10,549 nt of DNA. It comes from Spirogloea muscicola. Taxonomy: Eukaryota; Streptophyta; Zygnematophyceae; Spirogloeales; Spirogloeaceae. The stretch lies in assembly GCA_009602725.1 (NCBI GenBank), contig WELB01000103.1, positions 97,040-107,588 on the forward strand, read 5' to 3'. The translations under genes and the position numbers were made by a program. The notes beneath the pieces are model-generated. The model saw only the letters and a program-made list of their open reading frames with translations, was not told the DNA's origin and did not search any database. Shown piece after piece: positions 7,129 through 10,549 of the stretch (within the stretch, counting starts at the first letter, position 1; every line of letters begins with the position of its first letter).

Positions 7129-10100
7129 TAAGTGAACCAACTAGGAGAACATTGTTTGGCAGAGGACCAGCAGAAGGCGCCACATATGTGACCTGCTTCC
7201 TGCACAGGAAGGTAATTTTCCACTCAGTGTGCAACTTGACTCCACTTGGATGATTGCAAGACATCTTGCAATTGCTCCATGCGGTGAGGAGGGGAAACGT
7301 GATACTTCAAATTTAGATCCGGTATGTAAGCTGGGGTGTGTGACAGTGAGCAGACAGCGTACCTTGCAATGTCAACATCTGTAATGTAGATGAAACCCGC
7401 GACATTGCTGCATGAGATTGCAGCAATCCATTATAATTAAGATTGCCACTATGCAGCTTCACAGTGAATTTCATTTCTAATACGGGGTCTGTTTCGGTAG
7501 TGCTGCTACTTGCTTACCACTCTGATATTGGGTAAGCTTCAGTGACCATAGTAGCACAGTGAGTGCAAAACAAGGGCTTCTCTGTCAACATTTTTCATGA
7601 GCAGCAACTGTGTCAAGATGAATACTGCAAGCAATATAGGCCTATACAATTTCATGATTACAGCTGTAGTAGCGTATGAGTACCTTGTTAGGAGCTCAGA
7701 AGTGTCTTTTGCATACGAGATGGCCAGTATTGCATGTACAAGGTCATGAGAGAGGTCAACAGGAGCAGGCCGCAAAGCATCCGCAATCGGCTCTGCTCCA
7801 ATTGGCAAAGCAGATCTTGGAGCCTGTGCAAACCAAAGAGGTCCAAGTAACACCAATGCACAATCAATGAATAGCTTACAATTGACACAAGTATCTGATG
7901 AAATGCATAAAATGAACACAGGAACTGCCTAAGTGGCTGAGTGGGAATAGCTTGGGGGTGATGCCTGAGGGCCGCCTCCTATTCTGTAAATTTTGAAGTC
8001 ACTGTATTGAGCGGTGGTAGAAAATGGGGAGATGTCCTTCTGACTGCCGTAAAAGTACTCCTGTGACAAAAGCAAGACAGCAAGGGTCAGTCCACCTGAG
8101 GTGGATCCTCTGAAGGTATTTGCAGCCTGATCTGAACGATAGTTGGAGCACCTGCAATGTCGAACCCTCAGCTTCACATGACTTGGGAAGTATTGTACCC
8201 GGGTCCTTGCAATGCGCGTACTTTGGCGATGCTTGGCAGATCGTGTGACCGCGCCGCCAGACCGTGGGAGCTTCACTATGTCACAATTGGCTCGCTCTGC
8301 CAAGGAAGCTTTCAACATGCTTTCAAGGCGCTCCTGAATGCGAGAGGTTGAGGTTGATGTTGTGCCTTTTCAAGGTCTATGTGATCAACAAAGTTAACAT
8401 CGACTAGCCAGATGGAGGCATGCAGGGCAACAATGTCACTAAGTGCAACTCATGTGCACCTCCAGACGTTACATAAGCATTGCACCTGGCCAAGGACAAG
8501 GACAACATCCGCGCAGAGGGCGTCGATTGCTTGTAAGAGCAGCTGCAGCTCAGAGAACAACCAATAGCATGACATCACGACAAGTATTTATCAGGTCCTC
8601 GCTCTGCAATTGCGACAACAGGGCTTCGCAACCTTTTTCTTGTGGTCGTCACATATAATGCTCACTTTGCTCTGCTAGTCAGTCCAGCCAAACTCTAGAC
8701 CAAGAACTTCTCAATATCTAGTCCGTTTCCCGTCACCTTCCATGCGCCAGTCAGATTTATAGGTGACACTTATTGATTTGTGTGACGCTACAATAGTAAC
8801 CTAAGTTCCTTCCAGAATGAGCAATACTGAGGATAGGGCTGCTTGTATGATTGACAAATGGTAATCATCACCTCGTAGCCAAGGCCTTCAACCCAGCCCA
8901 TGGTGTTGATAATGAGGCCCGAGGCACGGACTTTTGGGGAGCCAGCGAGCTGCTTCTCCATGGCTGCTGCCAGCTCCTTCACCAACGCCCGGTATAGGTC
9001 GGCATTGGCGCTGCAGATATTACATAGAAATATACTCAGCTCTTCAAAGAGTCAGAGCGGCAACAGTCACAATATTGAGCTCAATAATTCGAGTTACTAC
9101 TACCGAGTTGGTGTATAAAGGCATGAAGAGTAGACTTAGTGAGAGCGCGCTGCAAACACGGCCAGGAGTTAGGACCTGGGGGTGCTGTGACCAAAGCTGA
9201 AAACAAGCGGTACGTCGGTGTTGATACCCTCTACAGGGTCAATGGGCTCCTCCACGGGCGTCGCCGCGATGGATCCTGTCGTGGCACCACTACGCGGCGC
9301 TCGTACGGTAAGAGGGCTGCCATCAACTGACGAGGACGTGTCCAAGACGAGGCTGCCAACGCCTCGATTTTTGGCAACGTGGAGGCGTCCTCGTCCCGTA
9401 GAAACGTATTGCTTGCAGCATAGTGGACTGTGAAGTAGACGTTGGCGCCAAACTTTGAAGGGAGGTGACGGTCGACAAATTGGCCACCACGTGCGGACCT
9501 GGCATGGTGATGGAGCCCTGGCCGATGTCGAGGTCGACGAAGGTCGGGCGCCAGCCGCGGCGCGTCGCATACCCGAGCAGCGTCTTTGTAAGCGAGCTCT
9601 TGCCCGAGTCCATGGGGCCGACCACGACGACGCGCGGGCCCTGCCCTGCCAGTGCAGCGCCGGCGTGCTCAGAATCTGCTAAACCCAAACCCTTAACACT
9701 AAAACCCTTACTTCTGATTTAGCAAATAACAATCTGCGTTTGTTGTCTCGTATTTAATAATTATACTTATGCTTTTCCGTTTTGTTAAAAGCCTGGTCCA
9801 TGACATTCTCAAACAGGCTCTGGCGATTGTGGGTTCTGGGGTCCCTGCCTGTTGCTGCGCCGCGAGGGCTTCGGCCCGCCGCACCTCCAGCACGCCGTGC
9901 ACGTTGGCGTAGCTCACCATCGGCGTCTGCAGCGGATCCAGAGTCCAAGGTCCAGGATTGTGGGTTATAGCTTCTGGGCGGCGGTTGCTGCGAGGGATCA
10001 GGGTTCAAGTCCTGGCTTGTGAGTCATAGCTTTTCGGCGGTGGCGGCTGTGACGGACTAGGGTTCAAGGTCCAGGCTTACGAGTTATAGCTTATGGGCGG

Positions 10101-10549
10101 CGGCGGCTGCGGCGGACTCAGAGTTGATCCGCAAAGTAACTTAATACTCTTATACTCTTATACTCTTATACTCTTAGGATACCGACAACTTTGGTGAAGA
10201 GATAGTCAAAACGAAAAGCAGGGCATCACGGTGACAGGATTCGAACCTACGGCCTTCTGTACAAACAACAGACTCAAGGTCCAGCAAGTGGGCGGCGCGG
10301 CCAGCCCTAAACCCCAAACCCTTGACCCTAACTTCTACCCTTAACCCTGAATTCTAGACCCTGGTCCAAACCCTAATCTCTGAATCCTAAGCCCTGGCTT
10401 ACCTCGCCGGCGACGTAGACGACCTCGGGCGCGCCGTCGACGTCCAGCGAGGCGCCACGCCAGGAGAAGGCGGCGAGCTTGGCGCCCGGCGGCAGCGCCA
10501 GCCAGCGCCCCGCCGCGAGCTCCGCGCCGAAGGCCTCGGCGGCGCCGGC
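7115..10549 (-). CDS. CLP1: CLP1, polyribonucleotide 5'-hydroxyl-kinase / pre-mRNA cleavage factor subunit, 5' partial
   Basis: CLP1 acts in the nucleus in the pre-mRNA 3'-end cleavage complex and, in animals, with the tRNA splicing endonuclease as an RNA 5'-OH kinase. Exons (- strand): 10549-10403, 9926-9849 (end uncertain), 9667-9499 (start uncertain), 9275-9176, 9010-8872, 8542-8486, 8333-8199, 8060-7965, 7823-7684, 7407-7363, 7199-7115 (TGA): 396 residues against about 425 in human. The N-terminal domain shows [11 protein letters not shown] and EVVYVAGE; then [14 protein letters not shown], Walker [10 protein letters not shown] (about 92-100), [88 protein letters not shown] and a C-terminal domain ending TWVE. 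Motif order is complete and the Walker A lysine is kept, so kinase activity is possible. Wording is plant-like. The start codon lies right of the window. The PQ|APR intron uses GC. Confidence 0.95.
7824..7964 (-). other. GC-AG intron of CLP1
   Basis: The exon ending IYRIGGGPQ stops at CAG (7965), followed on the sense strand by GCATCA. The next exon starts at 7823 after TTTGCACAG with [12 protein letters not shown]. The joint PQ-APRSALP is the plant family sequence without gap or insertion. No GT occurs between CAG and the in-frame stop. This is the clearest non-canonical intron in the window. Confidence 0.88.
8543..8871 (-). other. CLP1 intron, no internal feature seen
   Basis: It runs from GAG|GTGATG to GCTGCAG|CTG and joins WVEGLGYE to [19 protein letters not shown] in phase 0. 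The following exon is only 57 nt. Composition is balanced. I see no repeat or gene inside. Confidence 0.8.
9679..9711 (-). repeat. Short telomere-like tract at a CLP1 splice acceptor
   Basis: The sense strand reads AAGGGTTTTAGTG, AAGGG, TTTGGGTTTAG and then CAG. The degenerate TTTAGGG tract thus runs into the candidate 3' splice sites for the Walker A exon: TTTAG ending at 9679, CAG ending at 9676, or GAG ending at 9668. Which one is used is unresolved. Choosing the GC donor at 9848 (CAG|GCAGGG) with the GAG at 9668, or the GT donor at 9814 with TTTAG at 9679, both keep frame. Confidence 0.6.
9934..10127. repeat. 60-bp minisatellite, three copies plus a partial, in CLP1 intron 1
   Basis: Units at 9934-9993, 9994-10053 and 10054-10113, then a start of a fourth to about 10127, share GGGTTCAAG, GTCCAGG and GTTATAGCTT followed by GGGCGGCGGCGGCTGC. 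The array begins seven bases from the splice acceptor (sense CTGCAG at 9932-9927). It is bracketed by GCGGATC at 9932-9938 and GATCCGC at 10126-10132, in inverted orientation. A degenerate fragment (ACTCAAGGTCCAG, then GTGGGCGGCG) lies at about 10272-10304. Confidence 0.88.
10145..10176. repeat. (TACTCTTA)4 microsatellite
   Basis: Four perfect tandem copies of an 8-bp unit lie in CLP1 intron 1, between the minisatellite and the tRNA-like sequence. Confidence 0.95.
10226..10273 (-). pseudogene. tRNA-like 3' half (anticodon arm plus T arm), not a complete tRNA
   Basis: On the - strand the spacing is exactly that of a tRNA 3' half: base G, stem TCTGT, 7-base loop, stem ACAGA (perfect pairing), 5-base variable loop AGGCC, T stem GTAGG, loop TTCGAAT, T stem CCTGT (with G-U pairs), then CACCGTG and discriminator A. 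The sequence GGTTCGAATCC is a perfect Pol III B box. The 5' side lacks a matching CACGGTG acceptor strand or a D arm and instead resembles the nearby 60-bp repeat. Loop position 33 is G, not U. I therefore call it a relic or SINE-like piece inside CLP1 intron 1, not a working tRNA gene. Confidence 0.5.
10305..10396 (-). repeat. Degenerate telomere-like array in CLP1 intron 1
   Basis: Diverged CCCTAAACC/CCCTTGACC/CCCTAA words fill the first 90 or so bases of the intron, just after the GAG|GTAAGC donor (10403/10402). Intron 1 as a whole spans 10402-9927 and consists largely of repeats; no further gene is seen in it. Confidence 0.8.

Noticed and set aside
9934-10113. CRISPR-like array
   Set aside because: Units are contiguous 60-bp tandem copies without unique spacers, in a eukaryotic intron.
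10226-10273. A functional tRNA gene
   Set aside because: There is no 5' acceptor strand or D arm and the base before the anticodon is G instead of U. It is kept only as a tRNA-like relic.

Overview
The window looks like nuclear DNA of a green-lineage eukaryote, most likely a green alga. Three intron-rich genes have GC-rich exons. Their proteins are closest in motif content to plant and algal families, as judged from memory of those families. Degenerate TTTAGGG/CCCTAAA telomere-type repeats are scattered between and inside genes. No prokaryotic features (operon, Shine-Dalgarno, CRISPR, integron) are present. I cannot name the species.

Layout: (1) Positions 1-3062, + strand, hold the 3' two-thirds of a type II alternative NAD(P)H dehydrogenase (NDA-like) in seven exons. 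The window opens inside one of its introns, in a long CT microsatellite. (2) A 243-bp gap separates the stop codons of two convergent genes. (3) Positions 5723-3306, - strand, hold a complete four-exon NSRP1/CCDC55-like gene (nuclear speckle splicing regulator), 353 aa, with every intron in phase 0. (4) Positions 5724-7114 hold no recognisable gene. They contain two head-to-head degenerate telomeric arrays, a family of direct and inverted (foldback) repeats, and a two-copy tandem repeat that includes the last codons of the next gene. (5) Positions 10549-7115, - strand, hold CLP1, the 5'-OH polynucleotide kinase-like subunit of the pre-mRNA 3'-end cleavage machinery, in eleven exons. It lacks only the extreme N terminus, which lies beyond the right edge. 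Its first intron carries a 60-bp minisatellite, an 8-bp microsatellite, a tRNA-like 3' half and more telomere-like sequence.

The exon models were built by hand. Splice junctions were chosen so that conserved family motifs join in frame, and the phases agree across all 19 complete introns. Three introns (possibly four) appear to use GC instead of GT at the 5' splice site. NDA introns are pyrimidine-rich on the + strand and NSRP1 introns on the - strand, so the bias follows transcription; the CLP1 introns lack it. NSRP1 and CLP1 both act in nuclear pre-mRNA processing, while NDA belongs to organellar respiration, so the neighbourhood does not form a pathway. I found no convincing undescribed system. 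The points worth checking are intron splicing, telomere-like and foldback DNA, and the duplicated CLP1 tail.
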